A stretch of 64,000 nucleotides of DNA from Darksidea phi (taxonomy: Eukaryota > Ascomycota > Dothideomycetes > Pleosporales > Lentitheciaceae): the NCBI GenBank assembly GCA_030770425.1, contig JASJFT010000234.1:1-64000 (forward strand), read 5' to 3'. This document shows, piece by piece, positions 33,461 through 45,200 of this stretch. Numbering within the stretch: the first letter of the stretch is position 1; each line of letters begins with the position of its first letter. Both the position numbers and the translations under genes were made by a program. The notes under the pieces are model-generated. The model searched no databases. It saw nothing but the letters and a program-made list of their open reading frames with translations, and was not told the origin of the DNA.

Positions 33461-34030
33461 ATGACCAATGCTATGTCTATCCTTGGATCCGTACCCTCCG
33501 ACCTCAAAGAGTCAGACCAAGCTCCCACCACAATACGTTCACAAGACCTTAACCGTGATACTAGATCTCCAGAAACGATTTTTCCCTGCAAGATCAACTG
33601 TTCCTGCTTCTGCTTGCACACAAAACGTTGTGCGTTTCTTGAATCAAAGGGACCAGCGGCTTCCCTTTCTGAAACCGGTCCCACTTCTGGTACTCCCGTA
33701 TTAAAAGATATGAAGACCGGGCACACAACCGGACCGCCAGTTAGCGGTAGTGTGGCTGGAGGCATCGGGGTAAGATACTGCGTAGCACCGCAAGTCATGG
33801 CTAGGAGTGCATTGATCGAGGGAAAGGGTGGTATGAAAAGCACGCGAGAGAAAGGGGCAAAGGGGACGACGATTGATGTTGTAGATGCTAATGGTAAGGC
33901 GGGGAAACGAGGAAGTGAGGGTGAAGGGGAGAATGATAGAACATGGAAGAGGCTTGACAGAAAAGAGACGGGAGGGAAGAAAAGGCAGTTCAAGTGTCTT
34001 TGTTTGACAAAAGGTGAGTGGGAGAGCTAA
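33461..34030 (+). CDS. Cysteine-motif protein, uncertain, 189 aa or first exon
   Basis: ATG-initiated frame. It has a compact cysteine block (FPCKINCSCFCLHTKRC) near residue 45 and a second one (QFKCLCLTKGEW) at the end, separated by a Gly/Lys-rich low-complexity region. A good donor (GTGAGT at 34014) lies just before the stop, so the true gene may continue by splicing. No signal peptide is seen. A minus-strand frame of equal length overlaps but is low-complexity Pro/Ser/Phe. The cysteine spacing resembles that of the reading frame at 34418-34639. Confidence 0.4.
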   Translation: MTNAMSILGSVPSDLKESDQAPTTIRSQDLNRDTRSPETIFPCKINCSCFCLHTKRCAFLESKGPAASLSETGPTSGTPVLKDMKTGHTTGPPVSGSVAGGIGVRYCVAPQVMARSALIEGKGGMKSTREKGAKGTTIDVVDANGKAGKRGSEGEGENDRTWKRLDRKETGGKKRQFKCLCLTKGEWES

Positions 34031-34417
34031 GAATGAGGGTGATACGTGGTAGAATTGTGGAAGTACGAGACAGAACCCAAGCGGGAAATGGTGGTTCTTA
34101 ATTCTGCGGGAGTGTTTCTGTCATGGTTGTGGATTACTAGCCCGACACTGTCCTTGGACTCGCCATACGAAATTCCAGTATGTGACGTCCCTGATGGTTA
34201 GCCGTTGCTGCTTAACGCGAGGAACGTTTGCACCAACGTCATCTATCATGAGGAATCGCAGCCGACAAATGCATTCAGAACCGAATCTTCTTGATCAACT
34301 AGTCTCCGTGTATATATATACACCCTGATACCCCGAGGGCCTCAACGCTCGCACCCCACTGTTGCCCAAATCTACACCCACCCACCCGAAAGACTAAAAC
34401 AGCAAAGTATTGTTCAG

Positions 34418-34639
34418 AACCGCGACCCAACCCAAAAGATCCCCTCCACCTTTTGTGCTACCACCAAAAAATGCGCCTGCCAAACTTCCCGCACCTGCCC
34501 CTGGAAACACAACGACGTATGTCCATTCAAGATAAGCAAACTCACACAACCGACTATGCGGGAGGGGAAGATTGAGTGTCATTACAAGCAGAGGTGTGAG
34601 TGTGCTTGTATTGAATGGGAGAACGTAGATATTAGCTAG
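34418..34639 (+). CDS. Cysteine-rich terminal exon candidate (9 Cys)
   Basis: After a possible acceptor (TTCAG at 34413-34417) the frame runs to TAG at 34637. It contains nine Cys in about 60 residues: FCATTKKCACQTSRTC, NDVC, IECHYKQRC and ECACIEW. No start codon is present, so it would need an upstream exon, which was not found. Cysteine spacing (C-x5-C-x-C-x5-C) recalls the block in the frame at 33461. This may be one decayed or spliced gene, or a tandem pair. No family is recognised. Confidence 0.35.
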   Translation, partial: NRDPTQKIPSTFCATTKKCACQTSRTCPWKHNDVCPFKISKLTQPTMREGKIECHYKQRCECACIEWENVDIS

Positions 34640-34833
34640 AAGAAGTGAAGCAAGTTCGGAGATATTTCACCTACAGAATCGGAGTGGGGGTCCGACCAAG
34701 GTAGATTCCGCAACGTGTCGCCCCTCGAACATAATCAAGATAGCTGTGTGTGATATTGATCAGTTGTACCTGCTGACAGCGCGTGCGGTATCAGCGGAGA
34801 CCTACTATATACATCTATATACCCTATGTATGC

Positions 34834-36188
34834 CTATGAATGCGTCGATGAGGACGAGCTCGAGCTGCTGGACGGTGGTCTCCCGCCCGCGGCTTCGGCT
34901 CGATCCCTCTCTCCCAGAACCACCCTCTCGCACCACGAGCACCAGCTTCTGAGCTTCCCCTCGACCTCTCGCTGCAAATACTGTATCGGGCGATCGCGCT
35001 CATCCTCGTAGATCTTCACGCAGTCACCCACGCTCACCTGCCTCTTCGCTTTCATCTTCATCCAGCCCCCAATCCCCTCGATTTCCTGCGCGTGGTAGCT
35101 GCTGCCCGTCCATCGCTCTGGAGGCTGCGGGGACCCTTCCAGATGCGCCGATGTCTCGCCATCGTAGTTGACCTCGTGTTCGACAGTTCTCGCGGCGAGG
35201 CAGCTAGGTCCTCGCCCGCATTCTACGCCTTCGTTTCCTTCCCCAGCACCAGTTCCCACACCGCCGAGGTAGTGACTGTACCGCGTTCGCCATGTCCAGG
35301 CACGGACGTACATGGTGTCCGCATTCCGCAGTTGCTGCCCACAAGGCTGGCATAGCCAGACTACGGTGTCGCATATACATGGCGTGTGCTGGAAAGCGGA
35401 AGCTGTGAAGGCATGAGGCGTATCGTCGTCGAAGAAGGACGCACGAGGGTTCGGAGACTCGGAGGGGATCGGCGTTCCATTGGATGTCGACCTTGGCTTT
35501 TTGCAGGCCGTCAGAAGCCGCAAAGGAGCTTTCGAGCAGGTACGGCACAGTCGGCGATGGCGGGCTCGCAGGGCGGGTGTGGGCGGCGGCTTGATGGTGC
35601 AGTTCTGTCCATTGTTAGCTTTCGTTCGCCCCCGCTTGAAACTGGCGTACCCGACACACCACAGTGGCACAGCGCTGACACTCTGCCACCATGTCGCGCG
35701 CACACTTCCCCACGCGTCCGCTCGTCAGCTGCCGCGAAGACCGGAAATTGGCATGCGCTTCCTTAAGCCGCCCGCCCAATCGCGTCCCCACGTCGTCATC
35801 CTCAAACTCACAGTGCAGCGTGTGCTTGATGAGCTGGTCCCGAGACTCTAGCAGATTCGCACGGAACTGCCTGCAGGTACGTGAGAGGTCGTGCAGTGTG
35901 TTGAGGTCGAGCTGGCTGGCAAGCTGTCTGACAATGCTGTTTCGTTAACGTGGTTAGCATGCGATCAAGCCGTGGAGCTTCGTCCTTGCTGTAGGTTCAG
36001 GCTCACGGATAACAGCTCAGGGCGGCCGAAAACCCATTGATGTTGGGATTGGGCCGCCGCTGAGCTGCCTCTTCACTGACGCTCTCCGCAGGTGTGGCGG
36101 AGGAGAGCGAGTGGTGCAGTGGCTTGCCCGACACGTGCGGGGTATGGACCGGCGGCATATCATCGTCCAAATCAACTATAACCACCAT
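34834..36188 (-). CDS. F-box-like protein with cysteine-pair zinc motifs
   Basis: Exons 36188-36007, 35936-35651 and 35604-34834 (introns of 70 and 46 bp) give 412 aa. After an acidic N terminus comes an F-box-like helix pair (IVRQLASQLDLNTLHDLSRTCRQF). A cysteine-pair region follows: CARDMVAECQRC, VVCRNC created by splicing, and RLCRTCSKAP. A second set is CICDTVVWLCQPCG and CGRGPSC, and a Ser-rich tail ends the protein. F-box proteins recruit substrates to SCF ubiquitin ligases; the paired Cys suggest one or two zinc sites. No close named homologue is recognised. The cytosolic or nuclear role is inferred only from domains. Confidence 0.8.
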
Positions 36189-37511
36189 CCTGAAGAGCGA
36201 CAGCGCCAGCGCCTGGCATTGAAGCTTGACAAGCGTGAAGAGCGAAAAAGCGGTTTGGTGATGGCGGAGCAACCTATGACGCGATGCGTGGCTTTGTTCC
36301 GGGACCGGGCCGACTTGTTCCGACGGCGTCACAGAATTGCTCCCCTCTCCTTCGTGTCCATATGCACTCTCGCCTCTTCATCAGCTGCTAGAACGGCCGA
36401 GACGAGCTATAAGAGGATACTTTGCAAAGAACTGACTGCACCTGCGATTTTTTAGTTTTACAATTAAGCCAGAACATACATCGGAAAGGTTTGGCGCAAC
36501 GCATCAGACATGACGCAGGATTTCTCAACGCTGGAGATTTGGCTTGGCCGTGTTTGATTGACGACGAAGACCTGTAGAAATCGGTGATCGGCGCACACGG
36601 CCCGTTCGAGACCTTTTTCCAACTTTGCTCTTGACTTTGGTTTACGACACTATACTATTTGCCCGAAGATCCATTCTGGCCTATTCAAGGACAGAGTGTT
36701 TCTCTTCGTCTACATCTATGGATTGCCGCACGTGAACGAGCGCTGAAAAGTAAGTCCCGGATCCCCGCCAACGTGATTGTAGTAAATACACGTAACTAAG
36801 GGATAAACCAGATCAAAGATTCTTCAGCGATGAAGATCGCATCTGCCCTTCATCTGTACGAGAAAACGGCATGTTTCCTCGGAAGCTACACGTTCCGGCA
36901 TGCTAGACTCATCGCCCAATCAGAAGCAGTCCTATGAATCACCATTTCCGCGTTAGGCATAGTTTAGCCCTACTCTTACGAATATCCTGGAACAAAAGAC
37001 CCAAAATAACCACAGGCTGCACCTGATGTTCCCGTCAGCGTAGTAGCTCCAGCCCTCCACGTCATGGCTCGTAGTATGTTAGCGACAACTCGTGCTCGGA
37101 AGGACCCACATCCGTCTTACAACAACTACATCAATCGTTTTCGACTATTGATCATCCTGTACCGCAATGGACTAGCCTATTTCGGGGCCAGTGGCGATAC
37201 AATTATCTGCTTTGGGAGATGAGTTAAGAGTGTGGAAAAAAAGGCCACGGTCTAGAGATGAGTGAGTCGGAGTGGAACGACTCCGAACGAGGTTTTTGGA
37301 GACAGTGCGTTCTCAACTGCGGGGAGATGAGCAACCGGAAAAAAGAAAGGGGATATCGCACAGATCTGTCAACGTGATGAGATGTGTATAAAGCACAGGT
37401 GAGGCAGGGGTCATTACGTTCAACAGTTGATACGGATTTTATCTCACCTTTTTACTCACTACTCGCCTTAACCATCACTTCTAAAGACTTACACCTCAAA
37501 TACCTTCAGCA
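36189..37511. other. Long intergenic region with a promoter at its right end
   Basis: No gene supported on either strand. The right end holds a TATA element (TATAAAG, 37387-37393) about 120 bp before the ferritin-like gene's ATG and CT-rich leader sequence. Confidence 0.45.
37387..37393 (+). promoter_or_regulatory. TATA box of the ferritin-like gene
   Basis: TATAAAG about 120 bp upstream of the ATG at 37512. It is an inferred core promoter element. Confidence 0.5.
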
Positions 37512-38494
37512 ATGAAGTACAATCTCTTCTCTACCGCTGCTCTCGCAGCGCTGGTCTCAGCCGCACCTACCAAGCGTGCCGAGACCAAAGGTCCCTCAGA
37601 CGGTACGTCTCCCATCTTCCTTCACCTCCCCTGGCTCCATAACACCCCTGCATACCGTTGGTCAGTATCAAAAGCTAACACATTCTTACAGCTGAGATCC
37701 TCAACTATGCTCTCACTCTCGAGCACCTCGAAGACGCCTTCTATCGCCAAGGACTATCCAACTTCACCCTCGCCAATTTCAGTGCCGCCGGCTACGACAA
37801 CGAAACATACACTCGCATTATGACCGTGTCAGATGACGAAACTACGCACGTCAAGTTTCTCGCCGATGCACTGAAGGCTGCCAATGTGACACCGGTAGCT
37901 GAGTGCACATATGCATTCGGAGTTACCGATGTGAAGAGCTTCCTCACTACGGCGTCGATCTTGGAGGGCGTCGGCGTGTCGGCTTACCTTGGCGCGGCTG
38001 CATCCATCATGGAAAAGACATACCTTACGGCCGCAGCATCGATTCTTACCGTCGAGGCTAGACATTCGGCCTACATCCGGAACCGCATCAGCCAAGAGCC
38101 CTTTCCGCAGCCGTTCGACAACCCGCTCAGCATCAACTCCGTGTACACCCTCGCCGCACAGTTCATCCTCTCCTGCCCCGAGTCCAACCCGAAACTTCCT
38201 GTCAAGGCTTTCCCAACGCTCACTGCGTATCCACAAGACGGTGCCACCACAATCATGACAAACTCTACCATCACTCTCGTCACAGCAGGGTACAAAGTTG
38301 AAAGAAAAGTGTATTCGGCATTCGTCACTGTTACTGGACCGATCTGGGCTGATTTGAAACCTGTCAAGGGTGGCTTTGAGGTAGTGGTACCGGAGGGTGT
38401 TAAGGGACAGAGCTATGTGGTTCTCACCAGTTGCACCGAGGGTACTGGCGATGATTATATTATTGCTGGGCCGGCTATCGTTGAGATTATGTGA
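37512..38494 (+). CDS. Secreted ferritin-like (Rds1-type) protein
   Basis: Exons 37512-37602 and 37692-38494 (89-bp intron) give 297 aa. Signal peptide MKYNLFSTAALAALVSAAP. The ferritin-like helical domain (PF13668-type) begins EILNYALTLEHLEDAFYRQGL; later helices contain DDETTHVKFLADAL and EARHSAYIR, supplying the Glu/His pairs typical of the fold. A beta-rich C-terminal half of about 100 aa follows, as in fungal Rds1 stress proteins. These proteins are secreted or wall-associated and respond to nutrient or stress signals in yeasts; enzymatic activity is unproven. Confidence 0.9.
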
Positions 38495-38902
38495 GCTGGG
38501 GGTAGGATTTGGATGATTGAGGATGTGTGTGTTGTCCTAATTCTAAAATATTTAATATGAAAATCACTCTTAATGTCAGTCTTTGCATACCTGGCCACAA
38601 TTTTAACGCAATTCTACATCTTCATTTGTGTACATCGTCGCTAGTGATTTCGAACTTGTGTCGTCATAGGATTTATCGGAGTCAAGGATGTTTCATTGAA
38701 AGTGGATAGTGGGGCATGAATTACTGCAAATCATCCTGGAAAGGGTCACAAAAGGCCATCTCAATACCTGGCCTATCGCCAAATTACAGGGACCAAACCA
38801 CTTGTAGTAGTTATCTCACCCCATCCCAATCGTTTAACAGCCACCATTTTCAATCGTTATACCCTTATGTTCCCCTTCTTCGTAAACCTGCTTCACTCAA
38901 AA
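38495..38902. other. 3' flank of the ferritin-like gene, no gene supported
   Basis: AT-rich; only short frames without domains. Confidence 0.4.
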
Positions 38903-39160
38903 CTACTCATCCTTAGGCAAAACCCCGTCAAAAGCACATTGTCCCTGTGACCGCATCTCAAGGAAGGTTCCGCACGTATAGCGCGCCCATCCCTATACAT
39001 TGAAATCATGTCGCGGCGTCTCTTGCGCGACGACGACTTTGGTACACTCAGCTGTTTTGGCGCAAATTTTGCTGTGCTCATTAATTCGGTGATTGGTGAT
39101 ACCCCATGTAAAGTAGTAACAGGCGATGCAAGTAACAGTTCCGTATTCAGATTTATAGTA
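38903..39160 (-). pseudogene. Relic of a small cysteine-rich secreted protein
   Basis: One minus-strand frame carries six Cys over about 75 codons (TCIACYYFTWG, KICAKTAECTK, then RYTCGTF and GQCAFDG) and is cut by an in-frame TAG at 38995-38993; it ends with TAG at 38905. Upstream another frame gives a hydrophobic signal-like stretch (FQIFILQASLAPLLV) followed by a GT donor and a perfect TACTAAC branch site. No AG acceptor occurs where exon 2 should begin. The structure looks like an intron-containing effector-like gene that lost its acceptor and gained a stop. The stop could instead be the true end of a shorter protein. Confidence 0.4.
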
Positions 39161-40842
39161 GTGGTTAGTAAAAAGAGATGTACAAGAAGAGGCGCGAGCG
39201 ATGCTTGTAAGATAAAAATTTGAAAAGAAAGATGACCCGTCGTGTGTTTTAAACCGCTTTCTTGATGAGATCCGTCTCGATTTGGTCTTTGCGGGGAGCC
39301 TTTATTCAGCAAGGCTGCCTCTGTGAAGCGTTAGCAAAGAATCTATGCAGACGGAGTGATGTGTAGGGATGGCCATGTCGCTCAGCTGCGGGATGTAACA
39401 TGGTGAAGGACTAGTTTGGTGGCTAGGGTTTTTGGACGTGTAGTAAGCGTTTCGGAGGAGCGTGTGTCGCTGTAGCAATTAATCTTGTGAAAATAGTCGG
39501 CTGCCTTCACTCATCTCCATAGCAAAAAGTTCACTCACCCCACAATAAGTTTAGTATATATATTACTTTACGCCTCATTCTTTCATATTCAAAACCTCCT
39601 TGCATCATAGGGATAGTCGTACACGTATGTTGTACGAGCTATATGGGCTAGTGGAACGGAATCCTGACGCAGGACCGTTAGTGGGCTGTTAAACGGGGTC
39701 TCCTATAACGAAAGTTGCGGAGGCTCTGCCACTAGATATCGCCAGGTATTGAGGTGCCCCGAAAGGGAGCGCTCTATCGGGTCGGAACAGCAGATGCGGG
39801 GGGTGGGGGGTGGCGGCAAAAAGGTAAGTGTTCGATATAGCCTCTGGCTATATTTTTATTCCTTTTTTTTGTTTGCCCTTTTTTAGCGCACGTGATAGGG
39901 CGGTAGCAGTAAAGGTAAGAATTAGAGGGACGATAGAGGTGAACAGACAAGTTTGTGTTGCTCTGGGAACAAGAATTTTCTTACTATGGCAAACGCTCGG
40001 GTGCTCCGTTTGAAACGTGGTGAAAAGGTTCGCTTGGAGAGTACCGCAATCACTATTCGAACCAACACGTAGGTATAGAGGCCTACCTATGATAAAAGGT
40101 TTACTACTGGCAAGTGTATATCTCTAAAGAATACCTCGAGCGAGAAGAAGCGTGCCGATGCCGTAAGGTTAAACTAATAGTCTAGGCGCTCCTGAATCAT
40201 ATAAGATACAAACCCTTTGCGCCGCTAGTATTGAAGTAATAGTATATGTACTACGATCAGCAAATTAGGCTAAAGGTAGACTAACTGTCCTTTCCCACGA
40301 GCGCAATACCCGTAGGCACTTGCGTGGACTCCAATAGCGATTGCGCAGTCAAAGAATGAATTTGAATAAGGTCGTTTGGGGCCAAAAAATCTCAACATCA
40401 CACATGAAGTTAGATCTTACTAAACATCCTAGGACTGCTCTCGCAGTCCCGAGGAAAGATAAATATATACATTGTAGATCTTCCGCATACTGGAGCCTGC
40501 ATGCCTTTATGACAGCGTGCCAGTCGCACCCGTAATTCGTTACTAGAGAGCAAGACCGCCCACATGCCTAAGCCATCATCGTTTTGTTGTACGGATTCCA
40601 TAGCAAACCGATAATAACATCCGTGAGCAATGCAATCGTGAAGCAATGAGGCATTTCGAAGCAACTATGAATGATTGTCACGCGTCGTGTACAAGCGTCG
40701 GCAATGCCGCAAACCGGTGTAGGATGTTTGTCTTTGCCATAGCAAACTTCCGTCCTAACATATAAGCCTTTGGAATCCGCCTGAGCGCTCACCATATCTG
40801 AATCCACCATCTATCTCAAACCTCCTCCATTCAGTCAAAACC
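39161..40842. other. AT-rich, gene-free region (probably decayed repeat)
   Basis: No supported gene. The segment 40050-40300 is AT-rich with many TA and few CA/TG dinucleotides, and stops in all frames. A G-rich run lies at 39797-39815. The character fits mutated transposon DNA, but no family motif is readable. Confidence 0.4.
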
Positions 40843-42256
40843 ATGATTCCTTTTGACAATAAAATCGAGAGTTCACTCAAGGTGAAGAATGAAGGATGGT
40901 CAGGGCAACAGCTCCAAGAAGAATATGCCAAACTGTAGGATTGGCACGTCCTCTCAGAAGCCTACGAGTCCAACCTCAACAACGGATTGAGATGCATACA
41001 AGCCGCGCTCGACAGGCATTCGAAGGAAATACTTCACTGGAGAAATTTGATACAGCTAAGAATATGACGATTAAGCTTTTTCGAGAAGCACCCACAGACA
41101 GAAAAGAAATGTATTAGAAAGAGGCAAGAGAAGAGTGATAGCGACGACTGTGAGACGAGATGCAGGGAAAAGGACAAGGAAATCCACCACCTAGAAGCTC
41201 GTCTTAGGGACAGCGAAGACACTTGCAGAAGCTTTCAAAGATCATGTGGAAGCGATCGGAGATCATAAGGAAGATTTCGAGGATCATAAGAGCGTGGAAA
41301 CCCTCTAAGCCCAGATCGATGGCCTGCAGAACAACATTCGGGACCTCGAAGCGCAGCAGCATATACTCACGAATGAGAGACACCCAGACCACACCGACCC
41401 ATCCGATGCACAAGCCAAGATAGCAGCGCTCGAGGCTGAGGTTATGAAATGGAGGGTAGCATATGACAATACCTACCACGAACAAAAGATCAAGTTCAAA
41501 GATTGGGAAGAGTATGACAAGGAGTTCTGCGGCGTTCAAGACAACCAGCTGAGCGAGATTGAAAACCTGCAAAGTCTGCTCCGGAATCCGACATCAACAT
41601 CATGCCATGCCGGGAAGTATTTTGCAGGACAGTCCAAGAAGAACGAGGAAATCATTGCTCCTCTAGAGGCTCAACTCAATGCGAAGGAAGCGGAACTGGA
41701 GGATCTCGGAACGAGCTACCACGGACTCAGCAATGCGCATGAGCATTATTGGCAACATGGCTGGAAAGACAATAACAAAGAGTATCTCTGTGGATCGAAG
41801 ACCTGCGCAGGTTGCAACCAAGAAGTCGGGCTACAAGCACTGGAAATAGAACGGCTGAAGGAGGAGAAGGTTGTACTACTGGCGCAATTTTCCATCATGG
41901 CAAAAGAGGCGGAGAGGAACCGGGAAAGAGCCAAAGCGTACGACAATGCCTTCGACCAAGCCAACCGACTCGCGGGGCAGTTCGTGGAGAGTGACAAAGA
42001 AGTCAAACGACTCAAGGCTAAGCTAGCGGAGTGCGAAGGTGATCACCATCGATCGAAGTGCCAAAGTTCTGATGCACTGGAGACGGAGGTCAACGATCAA
42101 AAGGTCGAGATCGAACGGCTTCAGAAGCAGTTGGAAGTGGATCAGAACCAGTGCAACCCACTAGGAGGCGACGATACGGAAGATGAAGTCAAAGACGCGC
42201 CCGACGGGAAGCTAGACGAGGGGGCGGACGAGGAGAGCGGGCGAGTAGTTGCATGA
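40843..42256 (+). pseudogene. Coiled-coil protein gene with broken 5' half
   Basis: From the ATG at 40843 a charged helical protein can be followed through three nonsense codons and a frame change. The stops are TAG at 40936-40938 (AKL*DWHVLSE, CAG expected), TGA at 41065-41067 and TAA at 41306-41308 (VETL*AQIDGLQ); the frame changes near 41200-41225. The last 270 codons (41444-42256) are open and rich in Glu, Lys and Gln with heptad patterns (LEAQLNAKEAELEDLG, LEIERLKEEKVVLLAQ) and an acidic tail. All three stops can arise by a single C-to-T change. No domain beyond coiled coil is recognised. A shorter protein from the intact 3' part cannot be excluded. Confidence 0.6.
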
Positions 42257-42761
42257 GGACGAGGATGAGAAGGCCGATGGAACGCTAGAGGAGTCTTGCG
42301 TGGAGTTGGATGGATGATACCTGACTCAGAATGGCAATTGCGAGAATGTATGTAAAATGTTGGCGCGGCCGCTAGTTTAGAATCCGAGAAAACTTAGTGG
42401 TTGTATAGCGTATCGTGATTACCTTCACCTTACTCTCCGAATCGTAAAGTCCCTCAAAGCTTCAAAACCCAGAAATCATTTGAGCCTTAACCTCCGCGGT
42501 AAAGATATTGCAGTACCTGCCCTTGTCCGGATTAGAAGCCTACAAAACCGTGCGACTCAGTAAACACAAGAGACGAAGGATATTGGGAAAGATGTGCTGC
42601 CATTGGAGAGGCTGAAACGCAATTTTACGTGCCAGAAGAACGCCATCTTCAGGATCCACAGAGACCACTATATTATACATGCCTAACTTCCACCCAAGCC
42701 CATAACCACTTGCGCCATTCCAAAACTCCCATATCCTCTTTCCACTCTTCACCGTATCCGC
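42257..42761. other. Convergent 3' flanks, no gene supported
   Basis: Lies between the coiled-coil relic and the thioredoxin gene. A 70-codon minus-strand frame (42540-42752) has no recognisable feature. Confidence 0.4.
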
Positions 42762-43407
42762 TTACCGCCTCCCTCGTACACTGAACGGACTCTCCTCGGC
42801 GGCCTTGTAGCTATCGAAGGATAACAGACTCACGAAATACAGCGCAAAGAATCTCACAACCTTGTCTGCAAAGCCACCGTTCCCACTAACCAACCCCGCA
42901 AACACTCCCTCATTCACGGGTCGGCTGGGTGTGGTAGCGGACCCGAGCGTGTAGCCTTTGGTGGAGAAGTATGCGCCGCGAGAAGCAGGGCCGGCGGCAG
43001 AGTCACTGGCGGCTTTGCGGACGGCGGCTGTTAGGGCGGAGGGGTTTGCGCCACGGATGGTTTCGATTACGGTGCCGGATTTGAAGACGAGGAATGTGGG
43101 CATACTATAGCTTGTGTCAGTTACTAGTTTTACGGCACAAACAATACCCTATTTGCGAGGTTCCCAGGCGTACTTACGCACTGACGCCATGCTTCTGCGC
43201 AACATCCTGACACGCATCGACATCTACCTTCAGGAATTGGATCTTCCCCGGCTTCGTCTCTTTCTCGGCCAGCGCATGAAACACAGGCGCTATGCTCTTG
43301 CAGGGGCCGCACCAGTCGGCATAGAAGTCGACGATGTTGTACGTAGCAGAGGCGAGGGTGGTTTTGAAGTGCGACGATGAGTTGATGTGTATAGTTTTAT
43401 CGGGCAT
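42762..43407 (-). CDS. Thioredoxin-domain protein with C-terminal extension
   Basis: Exons 43407-43178 and 43104-42762 (73-bp intron) give 190 aa from the first ATG. The active site [15 protein letters not shown] near residue 27 has the classic [33 protein letters not shown] provides the cis-Pro after splicing. Beyond the usual 105 aa there is an extension of about 80 residues that contains a hydrophobic segment ([15 protein letters not shown]), which might anchor it to a membrane. It acts as a disulfide reductant. Confidence 0.92.
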
Positions 43408-43974
43408 AGCGACGGTTGCAGAGGTATTGCGGAGGTTCGGGTTTTGTGTATGGCTCAAAGGGTGCTGAAGCTAGTAAAGGCGCCAGTTGGCAGTTTTGTG
43501 TAGAGATATGCGGCGGGGTGAGATCGGAAAGTGAACAGCTTGCGACAAGGATGCGGGGATTGGTAAGTGGGAGAGGCGCCGAAGTTATCCCGATTGGCTG
43601 TATGAAAAGGTACGCGAAAATACCCGCATATTGGAATGCTGCAGAATATATAAAATTTATAAACGTGAGTCTAACTATACATATATACGTGTGCGATATC
43701 TGTCAACGTAAAATGCTATTTAGAAGGCGCGACCTTAATCCCGCTGAAAGGCGTTCGTAGAAGATGCAGCCTACTCTGCAGACATTCCCCCGGCTTGGAG
43801 AGGCCATCGAATGGCAACACCTGTTTGAGAAGATCGCTGGGACCATGAGGTCGCGTAAACAGAATGCATGGAAGACTGACCGAAACCGATGGAGACTAGG
43901 ATAGGCGGACGCATGTAGGAGTCCAAAGCGATGGTTGGTTGCGCGCGTTCCTTGCCACGGAAAGTGCTCAAGCA
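43408..43974. other. Intergenic, no gene supported
   Basis: Promoter side of the thioredoxin gene. An AT-rich patch at 43645-43705; no domain-bearing frames. Confidence 0.4.
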
Positions 43975-45200
43975 CTACTTCAAACCCTCTGCGCGATACT
44001 TCTCAGCAAGAGCTTGAATGCCCGCAATTCTCGGGTCAACAGCCTCCACCCGCTTCTCTTGAGCCGCTGGGGCTTCCAGTTCCTTCGTGGCTAAAGGATC
44101 TTCCTCTCCAGCCCCGACCTGCTTGGGCGCTCGACAGCGCCTCTTCTTGGTAGCAGGCTCATAAAACTCATCTGCTACATCGACATCATTCACGGTGCGC
44201 TTCTTGCGGCTATTTCGCTTCGGCTTGGCTGCCTCGTATGCCTCTTGTGCAACATCGTCGTCTATTGGTACACCTTCCTCTTCTGCACCGGCCTTGTTCT
44301 TGCGAAGCGCTCTAGGCTTCTTCGCCTTCTTGGTAGGCCCAAGCGCTAGCTTCGGCGGCACAACAACTTCACCCGTCACGAAAGTCTCCAGAACAGCGGC
44401 GCGGTATTCTTCTAGAAGCGTATCGATACCATGGAGCGAGTCTTCCTCGTAAAACATCTTGGCCGAGGTAAGGTCGAGCTGAGAGATGCATCTCCTGCTG
44501 CACGTTAGACTGATCCCACTCCCGGCATCGCACAACATACCAATGCTTGTACATCCACGTCACATGCTCCCCATCCCACATAGTTGCAATGCCCAGGCGC
44601 AACTCTCCCTTCGCAATCTTGATGCCCTGATCTTTGCAGATGGTGTTGCGACAGCCGGCCGTGCCGCGACCTGTCACCTCGACCTTGTAGCCGACGGCGT
44701 TCCTAATCTCACCACCGACACCACCCACTAGATCGGGGCGAATGTCCTTGAACTCTTTGTCGACAACCTTGCCCTCGTCAAGGGCCAGCCTCACCTGCTC
44801 CTGGCTCTCAGAACTGAGGTGGGCGTAACCGGGGACGTCGTCCGGGTTTCCACCAGAGAGCGTCGCCAGCCCTTCAATCTGATGTTTGGTGGCACAGCCC
44901 CTGAAGAGGATAGTTAGTACGCCCCTCCTAGTCCAAATGTTGATGAAGACATTAGCTCGGTAACGCAAACACTCACCAATGGCGCCACTGCCGGTAAACC
45001 TTCAGCTCGCCCTCGTCCTCGAACCAAGACTGCGTGCCAAGCCGGAGCTCGCCCTTTGCGATCTTGACGCCTGAACGCTTACAAGCAGCCTGATTACAAA
45101 TGGCCTTGTCCGAGACAGAATGCTCGACGCGCCATTTGGGAGCATCATCGCCCTCCGGGACTTGGCTGACTGTGGTCCTCGTCGTAGTAGTGAGCGCCAT
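43975..45200 (-). CDS. Protein with two PARP-type zinc fingers
   Basis: Exons 45200-44977, 44900-44541 and 44494-43975 (introns 76 and 46 bp) give 367 aa. Two zf-PARP units are visible. Unit 1 has ICNQAACKRSGVKIAKGELRLG...RQWRHWGCAT. Unit 2 has CRNTICKDQGIKIAKGELRLG...MYKHWRCIS. Each shows the C-x2-C...H-x2-C pattern and the KI.KGELR core. Each His/Cys end is completed by splicing. A basic linker (KKAKKPRALRKNK; KPKRNSRKKR) suggests nuclear location. There is no poly(ADP-ribose) polymerase catalytic domain. Such fingers bind DNA breaks in PARP1 and DNA ligase III; a role in break sensing is inferred. Confidence 0.9.

Noticed and set aside
33442..33993. Minus-strand 183-codon frame rich in Pro, Ser and Phe
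   Set aside because: Low-complexity mirror of the Gly/Lys-rich plus-strand frame; no domain or splice support.
39598..39780. Possible structured RNA in a less AT-rich patch
   Set aside because: No consistent stem pattern or known RNA motif could be seen.
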